Shown piece after piece: positions 25,922-35,883 of a DNA stretch of 50,030 nucleotides. Origin of the DNA: Gammaproteobacteria bacterium (lineage in GTDB: Bacteria > Pseudomonadota > Gammaproteobacteria > Steroidobacterales > Steroidobacteraceae). The notes under the pieces are model-generated. The model was not told the origin of the DNA. It searched no databases and was given only the letters and a program-made list of their open reading frames with translations. Positions within the stretch are counted from its first letter, which is position 1. Every line of letters begins with the position of its first letter. A program made the position numbers and the translations under genes. The stretch lies in NCBI GenBank assembly GCA_003164785.1, contig PLUE01000028.1, forward strand, positions 182,351 through 232,380, given 5' to 3'.

Positions 25922-27066
25922 TGGTGGCTTCCGCATTCAGGCCCAAAAAATCGGTCGCCTTGTCGGGCGTCACCGCCGGCAATACGGCGCTTTGCACCGT
26001 CGGCAAGACGGGCAACGATCTGCATTACCGCGGCTACGACATCCTCGACATCGCGGCCACGTGCGAGTTCGAGGAAATCGCCCACCTTTTGGTCCACGAG
26101 AAACTCCCGACCCTGGCGGAGCTCGCCGCGTACAAGGCGAAGTTGAAGTCCTTGCGGGTGCCCCCCGCGGCGGTGCTCGCCGTGCTCGAGCACTTGCCCG
26201 CGTCGAGCCACCCGATGGATGTGTTGCGGACCGGCGTGTCGGCGCTCGGCTGCCTGACGCCGGAGGCCGACGCCCATCCGCTCGCGGGGGCGCGCGAGAT
26301 TGCGGATCGACTGCTGGCCTCGCTCGGTTCCATGCTGTGCTACTGGCACCACTACTCGCGCGACGGTCGGCGCATCGAGATGCAAACCGACGATGATTCG
26401 ATCGGCGCGCATTTTCTGCATCTTCTGCACGGCACCCGGCCTCCGGATCATTGGGTGCGCGCCATGCAGACCTCGTTGAATCTGTACGCGGAGCATGAGT
26501 TCAACGCCTCGACCTTCACCGCACGCGTCATCGCAGGAACCGGGTCCGACCTGTATTCCTGCATCGCGGGCGCCATCGGCGCGCTGCGCGGACCGAAGCA
26601 CGGCGGCGCGAACGAAGTGGCCTTCGAGATCCAGAGCCGCTATGCAACGCCGGATGCCGCCGAGGCCGACATCCGGCGGCGGGTCGCCGGCAAGGAGGTC
26701 ATCATCGGCTTCGGTCATCCGGTGTACACGATCTCCGATCCGCGCAACGAGGTCATCAAGGAAGTCGCGCGCGCGTTGGCGGTCCAGTCGGCAGACATGG
26801 GCGGCTTCGCCGTCGCCGAACGGATCGAGAGCGTCATGAAGCAGATCAAGAACATGTTTCCGAATCTGGATTGGTTCTCGGCGGTTTCCTACCATCTCAT
26901 GGGCGTGCCGACGGCCATGTTCACGCCATTGTTCGTCATCAGCCGCACGTCGGGCTGGGCGGCGCACGTCATCGAGCAACGCATCGACGGCAAGATCATC
27001 CGTCCCAGCGCCAATTACACCGGTCCCGAGAATCTCGAGTTCGTTCCGCTGGCCGACCGGTCCTGA
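25918..27066 (+). CDS. prpC: 2-methylcitrate synthase
   Basis: Citrate-synthase-fold enzyme of 382 residues condensing propionyl-CoA with oxaloacetate. Characteristic regions: [26 protein letters not shown] at the N-terminus, the catalytic histidine in [45 protein letters not shown] (second histidine) and [37 protein letters not shown] with the catalytic aspartate position shifted as in PrpC. The short length and the [10 protein letters not shown] opening mark it as methylcitrate rather than primary citrate synthase. ATG 25918 overlaps the prpB stop. Confidence 0.95.
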   Translation: MMVASAFRPKKSVALSGVTAGNTALCTVGKTGNDLHYRGYDILDIAATCEFEEIAHLLVHEKLPTLAELAAYKAKLKSLRVPPAAVLAVLEHLPASSHPMDVLRTGVSALGCLTPEADAHPLAGAREIADRLLASLGSMLCYWHHYSRDGRRIEMQTDDDSIGAHFLHLLHGTRPPDHWVRAMQTSLNLYAEHEFNASTFTARVIAGTGSDLYSCIAGAIGALRGPKHGGANEVAFEIQSRYATPDAAEADIRRRVAGKEVIIGFGHPVYTISDPRNEVIKEVARALAVQSADMGGFAVAERIESVMKQIKNMFPNLDWFSAVSYHLMGVPTAMFTPLFVISRTSGWAAHVIEQRIDGKIIRPSANYTGPENLEFVPLADRS

Positions 27067-27110
27067 AGGGCGCGGCCAACCATTTTTGCTTACAGCCAGG
27101 CACACACTCC

Positions 27111-28547
27111 ATGTCACACGATATTAAATCGGCGGAACGTCCCGCCCCGGATCCTGTGCTCACGGCGATCGCCGACTACGCGCTCAGCCATGAAATCACG
27201 AGTTCTCTTGCCTACGAAACGGCCGCGTACTGCTTGATGGACACCCTGGCGTGCGGCTTTCAGGCGCTGAGCTTTCCCGCCTGCACGAAGCTGCTGGGCC
27301 CGGTGGTGCCGGGCGCCACGTTGACGGGGGGCGCCCGCGTTCCCGGGACTTCGTACGAACTCGATCCCATCAACGCCGCATTCAACATAGGCGCCATGGT
27401 TCGATGGTTGGACTTCAACGATACCTGGCTGGCGGCGGAGTGGGGACATCCGTCCGACAATCTTGGCGGCATCCTCGCGGTGGCGGATTATCTGTCGCGC
27501 GGCGGCAAGCCCGTGAAGGTGCGCGACGTCTTGACGGCCATGATCAAGGCGCACGAGATTCAAGGTGTCCTCGCCTTGGAGAACAGTTTCAACCGTGTCG
27601 GCCTCGATCATGTCCTGCTGGTGCGCGTGGCATCGACCGCCGTGGTGACCGCCATGCTGGGCGGCACGCGCGAACAGATCATCAATGCCGTGTCGAATGC
27701 CTGGGTTGACGGCGGGGCGCTGCGCACCTACCGGCACGCTCCCAACACGGGATCACGCAAGAGCTGGGCGGCCGGCGACGCCACCAGCCGGGCAGTGCGG
27801 CACGCGCTGTTTGCCTTGAAGGGCGAAATGGGCTATCCATCGGCGCTGAGCGCGAAGACCTGGGGTTTTCAGGATGTCCTGTTCAAGGGCAGGACACTGG
27901 CGCTGCCGCAGCCGTTCGGCAGCTACGTCATGGAAAACATCCTGTTCAAGATCTCCTTTCCCGCGGAGTTCCACGCGCAGACGGCGGTGGAGGCGGCGAT
28001 GACGCTGCATCCGCAGATCCGTGACCGGCTCGGCGAGATAGAACGGGTCACGATCGAAACCCAGGAGCCTGGCGTGCGCATCATCGACAAGACCGGCCCG
28101 CTGGCGAACCCGGCCGATCGGGATCATTGCATACAGTACATGGTCGCGATTCCGCTCCTGTTCGGACGCTTGAATGCGTCCGACTACGAGGATGAGGTCG
28201 CGTATGACCCGCGGGTCGACGCGCTCCGCGCGAAGATGCGCGTGACGGAGAACCCGACGTTCACGCAGGAGTACTACGCGGCGGACAAGCGCTACATCGG
28301 CAATGCCGTGCAGGTGTTCTTCACGGATGGAACATCGAGTCCGCGGGTCGCCGTGGACTATCCCATCGGCCATCGCAAACGGCGTGCCGAAGGCATGCCG
28401 GTGCTGGTGCGGAAATTCGAGGCGAGCATCGGCGCGCATTTCGCAGCCAAGCAATGTGAATCCATCAAGCAGGCGTTCGCGGATCCGGACGCGCTCGCCG
28501 GGATGGCGGTGAGCGACTTCGTGGCGAAAATGGTCAGCGCCCGCTAG
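27111..28547 (+). CDS. prpD: 2-methylcitrate dehydratase
   Basis: MmgE/PrpD-family enzyme of 478 residues that dehydrates 2-methylcitrate to 2-methylaconitate without an iron-sulfur cluster. Evident motifs: [62 protein letters not shown] and [17 protein letters not shown]. Presence of prpD rather than acnD-prpF indicates the enterobacterial-type methylcitrate cycle; an aconitase elsewhere would complete it. It follows prpC after 44 bp. Its last 14 bases overlap the convergent CitE-like gene. Confidence 0.95.
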   Translation: MSHDIKSAERPAPDPVLTAIADYALSHEITSSLAYETAAYCLMDTLACGFQALSFPACTKLLGPVVPGATLTGGARVPGTSYELDPINAAFNIGAMVRWLDFNDTWLAAEWGHPSDNLGGILAVADYLSRGGKPVKVRDVLTAMIKAHEIQGVLALENSFNRVGLDHVLLVRVASTAVVTAMLGGTREQIINAVSNAWVDGGALRTYRHAPNTGSRKSWAAGDATSRAVRHALFALKGEMGYPSALSAKTWGFQDVLFKGRTLALPQPFGSYVMENILFKISFPAEFHAQTAVEAAMTLHPQIRDRLGEIERVTIETQEPGVRIIDKTGPLANPADRDHCIQYMVAIPLLFGRLNASDYEDEVAYDPRVDALRAKMRVTENPTFTQEYYAADKRYIGNAVQVFFTDGTSSPRVAVDYPIGHRKRRAEGMPVLVRKFEASIGAHFAAKQCESIKQAFADPDALAGMAVSDFVAKMVSAR

Positions 28548-29418
28548 GTCGCGTCCCGGGGCCGGCTCGTGAGCTCACGAGCCGGCGCGCAGCCTTCAGG
28601 TGCGGTATGTCGAACATTTTGCCGTCGAGCGAGACCACGCCGGCGCCCGATGAAAAGGCGGCGATGATGCGCTGGGCGAGTTCGAATTCGGCATCGCTGG
28701 CGGTAAACGCCTGGTTGATGATCGGCACCTGGTCCGGGTGAATCGCGAAGCGTCCCGTGAAGCCGTCGGCCCGCGAGGCGGCGCAGGCGTCCGCGAGCCC
28801 GGCCGCATCGCGATAATCGACGAACACCGAATCGATGGCCTCGATCCCGAGTGCGTGGGCTGCGAGCAGGCATTGGCTGCGGGCGTGTTCATAGGTGTAG
28901 CGCCATGCGCCCGACGGCAGTCGGGGATTGCCGGCGCCGAGGGCGGCGCTCAGGTCCTCGGCCCCCCAACCGATGCCCATCAAGCGCGGCAACGCCGCTG
29001 ACGCCAGGTCGCCCATGCGCAGCACCGCGATCGGAGTCTCCGTGACCAGCGCCAGGATCGGAATGGGCCGATCGACGGCGTTCGTGAATTCCAGTGCCTC
29101 GAGATAGTGGGCGACGGTCGCGACATCCTCGGGACCGCGGATTTTCGGCAGCACGATGCCCTCAGGCCGCACCGCCGTCAGGGCGGCCAGGTCGCGCAGG
29201 AGTTCGCCGCTGACGAGATCGTTGACCCGCACCCACACCGGCTGGCCCGAATGGTTCTGCAGGTATTCGCGCGCCAATCCGCGGGCCGCCGTTTTGCGGT
29301 CAGGCGGCACCGAATCCTCGAGGTCGAGGATCACCGCGTCGGCGTCGGCCCCCCCGGCCCGCGCGAGCTTGCGCTCGCTGTCCGCGGGCACGAACAGCAG
29401 GGAACGCAGCGGTGTCAT
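28534..29418 (-). CDS. CitE-like CoA-ester lyase (citramalyl-/malyl-CoA lyase type)
   Basis: HpcH/HpaI-superfamily lyase of 294 residues. [21 protein letters not shown] is the standard N-terminus of CitE-like proteins; [20 protein letters not shown] carries the metal-binding acidic residues, and [14 protein letters not shown] and [14 protein letters not shown] follow. No citD, citF or citX is present, so it is not citrate lyase; stand-alone members cleave malyl-CoA, beta-methylmalyl-CoA or citramalyl-CoA. It begins directly after the MaoC-type hydratase, a pairing seen in itaconate and mesaconate catabolism. The last residues ([15 protein letters not shown]) are encoded by a perfect palindrome. 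Confidence 0.85.
   Translation of the reverse strand: MTPLRSLLFVPADSERKLARAGGADADAVILDLEDSVPPDRKTAARGLAREYLQNHSGQPVWVRVNDLVSGELLRDLAALTAVRPEGIVLPKIRGPEDVATVAHYLEALEFTNAVDRPIPILALVTETPIAVLRMGDLASAALPRLMGIGWGAEDLSAALGAGNPRLPSGAWRYTYEHARSQCLLAAHALGIEAIDSVFVDYRDAAGLADACAASRADGFTGRFAIHPDQVPIINQAFTASDAEFELAQRIIAAFSSGAGVVSLDGKMFDIPHLKAARRLVSSRAGPGTRPSGR
28561..28586. terminator. Perfect 26-bp palindrome, likely hairpin terminator between convergent genes
   Basis: The 13 bases GCCGGCTCGTGAG are followed at once by their reverse complement. As RNA this gives an 11-bp GC-rich stem with an AGCT loop on either strand. It starts 14 bases after the prpD stop and lies inside the last codons of the convergent CitE-like gene. 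No T-tract follows, so it may act through pausing or 3'-end protection rather than as a classical intrinsic terminator. Confidence 0.5.
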
Positions 29419-29874
29419 CTAAGTCTTCGCGCGCAGCATCAATGCCGATCGCTTGCAGGACGCCACCAACGCGCCATGCTGATTGAATGCTCGATGGATG
29501 AAGGTCACGATGCCATTGAGCGGGCGGCTCCGGCTGGCGCGCACTTCATGCACCTCACTCTCGATCCGCAGCGTGTCGCCGTGAAATACGGGCAGCGGAA
29601 AGCGCACCTCGTCCCACCCGAGGTTGCCGACGGTCGTGCCCAGCGTCGTGTCGTGGACCGAAATGCCGACCATGAGCCCGAGCGTGAAGGCACTGTTGAC
29701 GATGCGTTGACCGAATTCGGTCTGGGTGCGGCAATACTCCTCGTCGAGGTGCAGCGCGGCCGGATTGTGGGTCAGGGCGCTGAAGAACACGTTGTCGGCT
29801 TCCGTGACCGTGCGCCGGATGGCGTGCACGAAGCGTTGGCCGACGCTGAATTCCTCGAAGTATAGTCCTGCCAC
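29419..29874 (-). CDS. MaoC-family hydratase (itaconyl-/mesaconyl-CoA hydratase type)
   Basis: Single hot-dog-fold hydratase of 151 residues. GTG at 29874, preceded by a GGGGGG run, gives [27 protein letters not shown], the usual MaoC start. The hydratase motif is seen as [34 protein letters not shown], with the Asp/His-type active pair represented by the N and H of [37 protein letters not shown] follows. It ends directly at the CitE-like start (TAG then ATG). Together they could hydrate a branched unsaturated dicarboxyl-CoA and cleave it to acetyl-CoA or propionyl-CoA plus a 2-oxoacid. Confidence 0.82.
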   Translation of the reverse strand: MAGLYFEEFSVGQRFVHAIRRTVTEADNVFFSALTHNPAALHLDEEYCRTQTEFGQRIVNSAFTLGLMVGISVHDTTLGTTVGNLGWDEVRFPLPVFHGDTLRIESEVHEVRASRSRPLNGIVTFIHRAFNQHGALVASCKRSALMLRAKT

Positions 29875-29959
29875 GAGCGCCCCCCTGTTTGGCTTTTCCC
29901 CGCATGTCACGTGCCGCCAGTTTACGTCAGTGGACGGGCGGCGCACATGCCGTCATCCA

Positions 29960-31213
29960 TTACGCCAGCGCCTGGTACACCAATGCCCGCATCAACGAGC
30001 GGTAGCGGGTGCGACGCTGCACGTTCAGCTCCTGCAGCATGAACACCACGATGAGATCTTCCTGGGGATCGACCCAAAAGTAGGGTCCCAGCGCTCCGCC
30101 CCAAAAGTAATCGCCGACCGATCCGGGCACCGCGATGAGGCCGGCCTGCTGACGCACGCCGAGACCCAGTCCGTAGCCCTGCCCGAGTTCGGGCAGCGGG
30201 GCGGCGATGCCCAGATCCGCCGTCCGGGGTCCATAGCTCAAGGTCGACGGCAAATGATTCTGGACCATCAGTTGCACCGACTTGCGGGCCAGCAGGCGCA
30301 GGCCATCGAACTCACCGTCGTTCAGCAGGAACTGACAGAAGCGGGCGTAGTCGCAGGCGGTCGACAGCAGGCCGCCGCCGCCGGAGAACCACTGCGCTGG
30401 ATGAGCCGGGTCGTAGGGAACGACGGCGGGTACGGGGGATGCCGCCGCGTCGCGTTGCGGCTCGGCGAGCCGATGCAGTTCCGCCGCAGCGACGCCGAAG
30501 GCGGTGCTCGTCATCCCGAGCGGGCCCGTGATGTTCTCGAGAAAAAAGCGGTCCAAGGTAAGGCCCGACACGACCTCGATCACGCGGCCCAGCACATCGG
30601 TGGACATCCCGTATTCGAACGTCGAGCCCGGTTGATGAGACAAGGGCAGCTGCGCCAGCTTGGCGATCATGCTGGCGTTCGTCTGTTGATTGTCGATCAA
30701 CCGGGCCGCCCGATAGGCCCTTTGCACCAGCGAATCACCGAACTGCCCGTAGGTGAACCCCGCCGTGTGCCGCATGAGGTCATGGATGGTCATCGGCCGC
30801 TTCGCGGACTCGAGGATTAGACTGCGTTGTCCGGTCGAATCGAGGTGTTCCACCCCGACCTTGACGTCGCGCAGTTCGGGCAGATAGCGCGCCACGGGAT
30901 CCGTGAGCAGCAGCATGCCGCGGTCCATCAGCATCAAGGCAGCGACCACCGTCATCGGTTTGGTCATCGATGCGATCCGAAATACGCTGTCGCGCTGCAT
31001 CAGCCTGGAGGTCGCCCGGTCGGCGAAGCCGAACGCCTCGTAATACGCCAGGTGGCCGCGGCGCATGATCAGGGCGACGGCGCCCGGAATGGCAGCCGCA
31101 TCGCTATCGGCGTGCAGCACCGCGCTGAGGCGTTCCAGCCGAGAGACATCGAAGCCGGCCGCTGCCGGACTCGCCACTGAGTGGGCATCGAACGAGGGAA
31201 TGGGTTTTGACAT
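29960..31213 (-). CDS. Beta-lactamase-fold serine hydrolase / esterase
   Basis: Penicillin-binding-protein-like hydrolase of 417 residues, similar to EstB/class C beta-lactamase relatives. The nucleophile motif S-x-x-K is in RIASMTKPMTVVAA; the second motif position reads FEYGMSTDVLG, with tyrosine followed by G-M instead of the Y-x-N of true beta-lactamases, which favours an esterase. WGGALGPYFWVDPQEDLIVVFM near the C-terminus replaces the KTG strand. ATG at 31213 (MSKPIPSFDAH) is chosen because the upstream extension is an alanine-repeat translation of simple-sequence DNA. No signal peptide is evident, so it is probably cytoplasmic. Confidence 0.82.
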   Translation of the reverse strand: MSKPIPSFDAHSVASPAAAGFDVSRLERLSAVLHADSDAAAIPGAVALIMRRGHLAYYEAFGFADRATSRLMQRDSVFRIASMTKPMTVVAALMLMDRGMLLLTDPVARYLPELRDVKVGVEHLDSTGQRSLILESAKRPMTIHDLMRHTAGFTYGQFGDSLVQRAYRAARLIDNQQTNASMIAKLAQLPLSHQPGSTFEYGMSTDVLGRVIEVVSGLTLDRFFLENITGPLGMTSTAFGVAAAELHRLAEPQRDAAASPVPAVVPYDPAHPAQWFSGGGGLLSTACDYARFCQFLLNDGEFDGLRLLARKSVQLMVQNHLPSTLSYGPRTADLGIAAPLPELGQGYGLGLGVRQQAGLIAVPGSVGDYFWGGALGPYFWVDPQEDLIVVFMLQELNVQRRTRYRSLMRALVYQALA

Positions 31214-31290
31214 GCCTGGAGTATGGCAGCGGCAGCCTCGCAGCGAAAAAATACTGCCGTCGAAGCGCGGATTATGACGCATCGTGCTTG

Positions 31291-31313
31291 CCGCGGCCGC
31301 GGCCGCGGCCGCG
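31291..31313. repeat. CCGCGG hexamer tandem repeat
   Basis: Nearly four copies of the hexamer CCGCGG in tandem, upstream of the serine hydrolase start and the small membrane ORF. Self-complementary simple sequence of this kind is prone to copy-number change; no function is apparent. Confidence 0.8.
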
Positions 31314-31329
31314 TGCGAGTGGGGATAGT

Positions 31330-31641
31330 GTGGCAAATGAATCCGAGCCCCCGTCCCGACGAGCCGGTATCCCTCAGCGAGCGGCGGTCTTCGATCGCGG
31401 CGCCGCCCTGTTCGCTGCGGTCAAGATGGCGCTCACCGGCGCAGGCGTCGTGACGATGGTGTTGCTGGCGCGCTATCGCTTCATGCGCCTGGTGCGGGTC
31501 GAGCTGGTCATGTACGCCGTATTCGCGGCCTACGTCGGGCTGCTGGCCTACGAGTTCAGGATGCTCCGGGCGCTGGTCAATATTTCAAACTGTGACCTCG
31601 GCGGCCCAAGTTACATTCCATATTGTGCGCCATTGGGCTAA
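31330..31641 (+). CDS. Small membrane protein, possibly a decayed DUF5658-like gene
   Basis: Up to 103 residues from GTG 31330 (GGGG a few bases upstream). Two membrane helices are predicted at about 36-50 and 58-80 (ALFAAVKMALTGAGVVTMVLLARY and VRVELVMYAVFAAYVGLLAYEF). This resembles the C-terminal half of DUF5658 membrane proteins, but their N-terminal helix with the G-x-E-x-NP motif is missing. A second open frame (MNPSPRPDEPVSLSERRSSIAA) enters just before the helices, so a frameshift in a once longer gene is possible. The tail after about residue 84 looks non-coding and runs into the sucA promoter region. Confidence 0.35.
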   Translation: MANESEPPSRRAGIPQRAAVFDRGAALFAAVKMALTGAGVVTMVLLARYRFMRLVRVELVMYAVFAAYVGLLAYEFRMLRALVNISNCDLGGPSYIPYCAPLG

Positions 31642-31720
31642 ACTATGCGCCACCGGAGATTACCGACTTGTCTTCCCATCACCTTGAGTTAATTGAGGTT
31701 TCTTGCAGCACGATGCACCC

Positions 31721-34597
31721 ATGAGCCAATCACTTGCTGATCAACTAGCCACCTCGGCTCTGTCCGGCGGAAATGCCGGTTTCATTGAGGATCTCTACGA
31801 ACAGTTCTTGACGGATCCTTCCTCGGTCGATCCGGCTTGGGCGGCCTACTTCAACGGATTGAAGGGGAGTTCGGTGGATGTGGCGCATGGCGAAGTCCGC
31901 GAGCGGCTGTTGACGCGTCAACTCAAGCCCGCCGTCGCGGCCCCGACGTCCGCCGATGCGGACGTCGCGAGCGCCAAACAGGGCGCGGTGTCGCGGATGA
32001 TCCAGGTGTACGCGAATCGCGGCCACTTGATCGCGAATATCGATCCGCTCGGCCTGCAGGAGCGCGGCAAACCGGTCGTCCTCAACCTCGACCACTTCGG
32101 CCTCAGCGACGCCGATCTGGACACGGAGTTCTTCACCGGCAGCCGCATCGGAGCAATCCCCGGCCGCAGCAAGCTGAAGAACATCCTGGCCACGCTCAAG
32201 TTCATCTACTGCAGCACCATCGGCGCCGAATTCGCGCACGTGTCCGACTCCGACGAGCGACTCTGGCTGCAGGATCATTTTCAATCCGAGCGCATGCAGC
32301 GGCGCTTCACCGCGGATGAGAAGAAAAACATCCTCTGGCAGCTGACCGCCGCGGAAGGCCTCGAGCGTTATCTTCATACCAAGTACGTGGGGCAGAAGCG
32401 CTTCTCGCTCGAGGGCGGCGACAGCTTGATGCCGTTGCTCGACGATTTGGTGCAGCAGGGCGGCAAGGCCGGCGTCGAAGAGACCATCATCGGCATGGCG
32501 CACCGCGGCCGTCTCAACGTGTTGGTGAACCTGCTCGGCAAATCGCCGAAGGATCTGTTCAACGAATTCGAGGGTCACTACGACCTCGCCAAGCTGCGCG
32601 GCTCGGGCGACGTGAAGTATCACAAGGGTTTCTCGTCGGACTTGAAAACCGGCTCCGGCAACGTACACGTGGCGCTGGCCTTCAATCCTTCGCACCTCGA
32701 GATCGTCAACGCCGTGGTCGAAGGCTCGGCGCGCGCACGTCAGGAGCGGCGCAGCGATGCGCTCGGCGACAAGGTGCTGCCCGTGCAGATTCACGGGGAT
32801 GCGGCCTTCGCCGGCCAGGGCGTCATCATGGAGACCCTGCAGCTTTCGCAGGCGCGCGGCTTCTATACCGGCGGCTCGATTCACGTGATCATCAACAACC
32901 AGGTGGGCTTCACCACCAGCGACCCGAAGGACGCGCGCTCGACGCTGTATTGCTCCGACGTTGCCAAGATGGTCGAAGCACCGATCTTGCACGTCAATGC
33001 GGACGATCCCGAGGCGGTATGCTTCGTCGTGCGGTTCGCGCTCGAATACCGGATGAAGTTCCACAAGGACATCGTCATCGATCTGGTGTGCTATCGGCGT
33101 CACGGCCACAACGAGGCCGACGAGCCCTCGGCCACTCAGCCATTGATGTACCAGGTGATCCGCAAGAAGCCGACGGTGCGCCAGCTGTACGCCGAGCAAT
33201 TGGTGGCGGAGGGTGTTCTCGCGGCGGCGGACGCGGCGGCGATGATGGACCAGTACCGCAACGGCCTCGACGAGGGCAAGCCTCAGGCGCGCGCCGCACT
33301 CGGGCTGATCGGCAACAAATACACCGTCGATTGGAGCGAGTACCTGGGGGCGGATTGGTCCGAGCCGGTCAAGACTTCGGTCGACATGGTGCGGCTGAAG
33401 GCCCTGGGCAAGGCCATCACGACCTATCCCACCGATTGGAAGCTGCATCCGCGCGTGCTGGCCATCATGCAGGCCCGCGAACGGATGGTGGCCGGCGATC
33501 TGGCGCTCGACTGGGGCTGTGCGGAGAATCTTGCCTATGCCAGCCTGATCCAGGAAGGCTATCCGGTCCGGCTCACCGGTCAGGACAGCGGCCGCGGCAC
33601 CTTCTTCCATCGACATGCCGTTCTGCACGATCAGGCCAGCGGGCGCCGCTTCGTCCCATTACAGCACCTGGCGACGAATCAGCCGACCTTCACGGTCACC
33701 GACTCTGTGCTGTCCGAAGAAGCGGTCATGGGATTCGAGTACGGGTTCTCGACCACCGAGCCGCATTGCTTGACCATCTGGGAGGGCCAGTTCGGCGATT
33801 TCTGCAACGGCGCCCAGGTCATCATCGATCAATTCATCAGTTCCGGCGAAGCCAAATGGGGCCGGTTGTCGGGCCTGACGTTGTTTCTGCCGCACGGCTA
33901 CGAAGGCCAGGGGCCCGAGCACTCGTCGGCCCGCCTCGAGCGCTTCCTGCAGCTGTGCGCCGAATACAATATCCAGGTGTGCGTGCCGTCCACTCCGGCC
34001 CAGATGTTTCACATGCTGCGCCGGCAAATGGTGCGTCCGCTGCGCAAGCCGCTCATCATCATGACGCCCAAGAGCTTGCTGCGGCATCCGTTGTCGGTAT
34101 CGCGGCTCGAGGAGCTCGCGTCCGGCAAATTCCAGAACGTGCTCGACGAGATCGACACCCTCAAGCCCTCGGCGGTGACACGCATCGTCCTGTGCAGCGG
34201 CAAGGTGTATTTCGACCTGTTGAAGTCGCGGCGCGAGGCGAAGGTCGAGAGCGTGGCCATCGTCCGCCTGGAGCAGCTGTATCCGTTTCCTTCCGAGGAG
34301 TACGAAACGATCATCCGCAAGTACTCGAACGCGCGCGAGATCGTGTGGTGCCAGGAAGAGCCGCAGAATCAGGGCAGCTGGTACCAGATCCGCCACCGGC
34401 TGCAGCTGCCGTTGAGCCTCAAGCATGAACTGCTGTACGCCGGCCGCGCCGGTGCGGCGGCGCCCGCCACGGGCATCGCCGCGCTCCATGAACAACAACA
34501 AAAGAATCTGGTTACAGCAGCCTTGCAGGGCACGCCGCCGGATGAAACATCTCGACAAACGATGCGCCTACCGGCCGCTCAAACTAGGACAGGATAA
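31721..34597 (+). CDS. sucA: 2-oxoglutarate dehydrogenase E1 component
   Basis: Thiamine-diphosphate decarboxylase of about 958 residues, first subunit of the 2-oxoglutarate dehydrogenase complex of the TCA cycle. The N-terminal segment [27 protein letters not shown] binds the E2 core. TPP and active-site regions are [52 protein letters not shown] and [19 protein letters not shown]; the C-terminal half has [16 protein letters not shown] and [29 protein letters not shown] 31721 matches family N-termini (MSQSLADQ); a TTG at 31703 has a better-placed GAGG but adds six residues. Its stop overlaps the sucB ATG (TAATGA). Confidence 0.96.
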   Translation: MSQSLADQLATSALSGGNAGFIEDLYEQFLTDPSSVDPAWAAYFNGLKGSSVDVAHGEVRERLLTRQLKPAVAAPTSADADVASAKQGAVSRMIQVYANRGHLIANIDPLGLQERGKPVVLNLDHFGLSDADLDTEFFTGSRIGAIPGRSKLKNILATLKFIYCSTIGAEFAHVSDSDERLWLQDHFQSERMQRRFTADEKKNILWQLTAAEGLERYLHTKYVGQKRFSLEGGDSLMPLLDDLVQQGGKAGVEETIIGMAHRGRLNVLVNLLGKSPKDLFNEFEGHYDLAKLRGSGDVKYHKGFSSDLKTGSGNVHVALAFNPSHLEIVNAVVEGSARARQERRSDALGDKVLPVQIHGDAAFAGQGVIMETLQLSQARGFYTGGSIHVIINNQVGFTTSDPKDARSTLYCSDVAKMVEAPILHVNADDPEAVCFVVRFALEYRMKFHKDIVIDLVCYRRHGHNEADEPSATQPLMYQVIRKKPTVRQLYAEQLVAEGVLAAADAAAMMDQYRNGLDEGKPQARAALGLIGNKYTVDWSEYLGADWSEPVKTSVDMVRLKALGKAITTYPTDWKLHPRVLAIMQARERMVAGDLALDWGCAENLAYASLIQEGYPVRLTGQDSGRGTFFHRHAVLHDQASGRRFVPLQHLATNQPTFTVTDSVLSEEAVMGFEYGFSTTEPHCLTIWEGQFGDFCNGAQVIIDQFISSGEAKWGRLSGLTLFLPHGYEGQGPEHSSARLERFLQLCAEYNIQVCVPSTPAQMFHMLRRQMVRPLRKPLIIMTPKSLLRHPLSVSRLEELASGKFQNVLDEIDTLKPSAVTRIVLCSGKVYFDLLKSRREAKVESVAIVRLEQLYPFPSEEYETIIRKYSNAREIVWCQEEPQNQGSWYQIRHRLQLPLSLKHELLYAGRAGAAAPATGIAALHEQQQKNLVTAALQGTPPDETSRQTMRLPAAQTRTG

Positions 34598-35883
34598 TGA
34601 CTATCGAAGTGCGCGTGCCGCAGCTGCCGGAATCGGTGGCTGACGCCACGCTCGTGACTTGGCACAAGAAGCCCGGCGACGCCGTGGCGCGCGATGAAAA
34701 TCTCGTCGACCTGGAAACGGACAAGGTGGTTCTGGAAGTGCCCGCCCCGGCGGCCGGCATCTTGACGGAAATCAAATTGGGCGACGGCACAACGGTGACG
34801 AGCGGCCAGTTGTTGGCGGTGATCGATGAAGGCGCGGGAGCCGTCCCGGGCGCCAGCGCGCCGGCGATCATGGCGGGCTCGAGCGGCGCCACGGCGAACG
34901 CCAAGGAGGCGGCGGGCGCCGCGGCCGCGGCGGCGCCCGCCGCCGCTGGCTCGGCCAAGCTCAGCCCCGCCGCGAAGCGGGTGGTCGAGGAGAACAAGGT
35001 CGATCCGAGCGCCGTGGCCGGCTCGGGTCGGGATGGCCGGGTGTCGAAGTCCGATGTCGTGAATTATCTGTCGGCCAAGGATGCTGCGCCGCCGGTCACG
35101 CCGGCGCCCACCCCGGGCGTAGCCGCCCGCGCGCCGGCCGCGCAGACGGCGGTGACGTCCGCCACGAGCAGTGCCCGCGCCGCGCGGGCCGAGCAGCGCG
35201 TGCCCATGACACGTCTGCGCGCCCGCATCGCCGAGCGCATGGTGCAGGCTCAGTCGACCCAGGCGTTGTTGACGTCGTTCAATGAAGTCGACCTGAAGGC
35301 GGTCAACGAATTGCGTGCGCGCTACAAGGATCAATTCGAAAAGCAGCATGGCTCCAAGCTGGGCTTCATGTCGTTCTTCACCAAGGCCTGCGTCGAGGCA
35401 TTAAAGAAGTTTCCATCCGTGAACGCCTCGGTGGAAGGCGCTGACATCGTCTATCACGAATACTTCGACGTGGGCGTGGCCGTGTCCACCGATCGCGGCC
35501 TGATCGTGCCGGTGCTGCGCGATGCCGATCAGATGAGTTTCGCGGACATCGAAAAGGCGATCGCGACCTTCGCCGGCCGTGCCCGCGCGGGCACGATCAC
35601 CATCGAAGAATTGACCGGCGGCACGTTCACGATCACCAACGGCGGCACGTTCGGCTCGCTGTTGTCGACGCCCATCGTCAACGCGCCGCAAAGCGCCATT
35701 CTCGGCATGCACAAGATCCAGGATCGCGCGGTGGTCATCGACGGCCAGGTGGTGGTGCGTCCGATGATGTACATCGCGCTCACCTATGATCATCGGATCA
35801 TCGACGGCCGCGAGGCGGTGCAGTTCCTGGTGACGGTCAAGCAATGCCTCGAGGATCCGGCGCGGATGGTGCTCGGCATATGA
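34597..35883 (+). CDS. sucB: Dihydrolipoyllysine succinyltransferase (2-oxoglutarate dehydrogenase E2)
   Basis: E2 core of the 2-oxoglutarate dehydrogenase complex, 428 residues. The lipoyl domain (about 1-75) carries the lipoylated lysine in [14 protein letters not shown]. An Ala-rich linker is followed by the E1/E3-binding domain (about 122-160, [27 protein letters not shown]), a second Ala/Pro linker and the catalytic acyltransferase domain from about 200, ending in [20 protein letters not shown] with the catalytic histidine and aspartate. It is coupled to sucA upstream and to lpd downstream (ATGA overlap). Confidence 0.96.
   Translation: MTIEVRVPQLPESVADATLVTWHKKPGDAVARDENLVDLETDKVVLEVPAPAAGILTEIKLGDGTTVTSGQLLAVIDEGAGAVPGASAPAIMAGSSGATANAKEAAGAAAAAAPAAAGSAKLSPAAKRVVEENKVDPSAVAGSGRDGRVSKSDVVNYLSAKDAAPPVTPAPTPGVAARAPAAQTAVTSATSSARAARAEQRVPMTRLRARIAERMVQAQSTQALLTSFNEVDLKAVNELRARYKDQFEKQHGSKLGFMSFFTKACVEALKKFPSVNASVEGADIVYHEYFDVGVAVSTDRGLIVPVLRDADQMSFADIEKAIATFAGRARAGTITIEELTGGTFTITNGGTFGSLLSTPIVNAPQSAILGMHKIQDRAVVIDGQVVVRPMMYIALTYDHRIIDGREAVQFLVTVKQCLEDPARMVLGI

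Noticed and set aside
31745..33628. 627-codon open frame opposite sucA
   Set aside because: Antisense shadow of a highly conserved gene; no recognisable motif.
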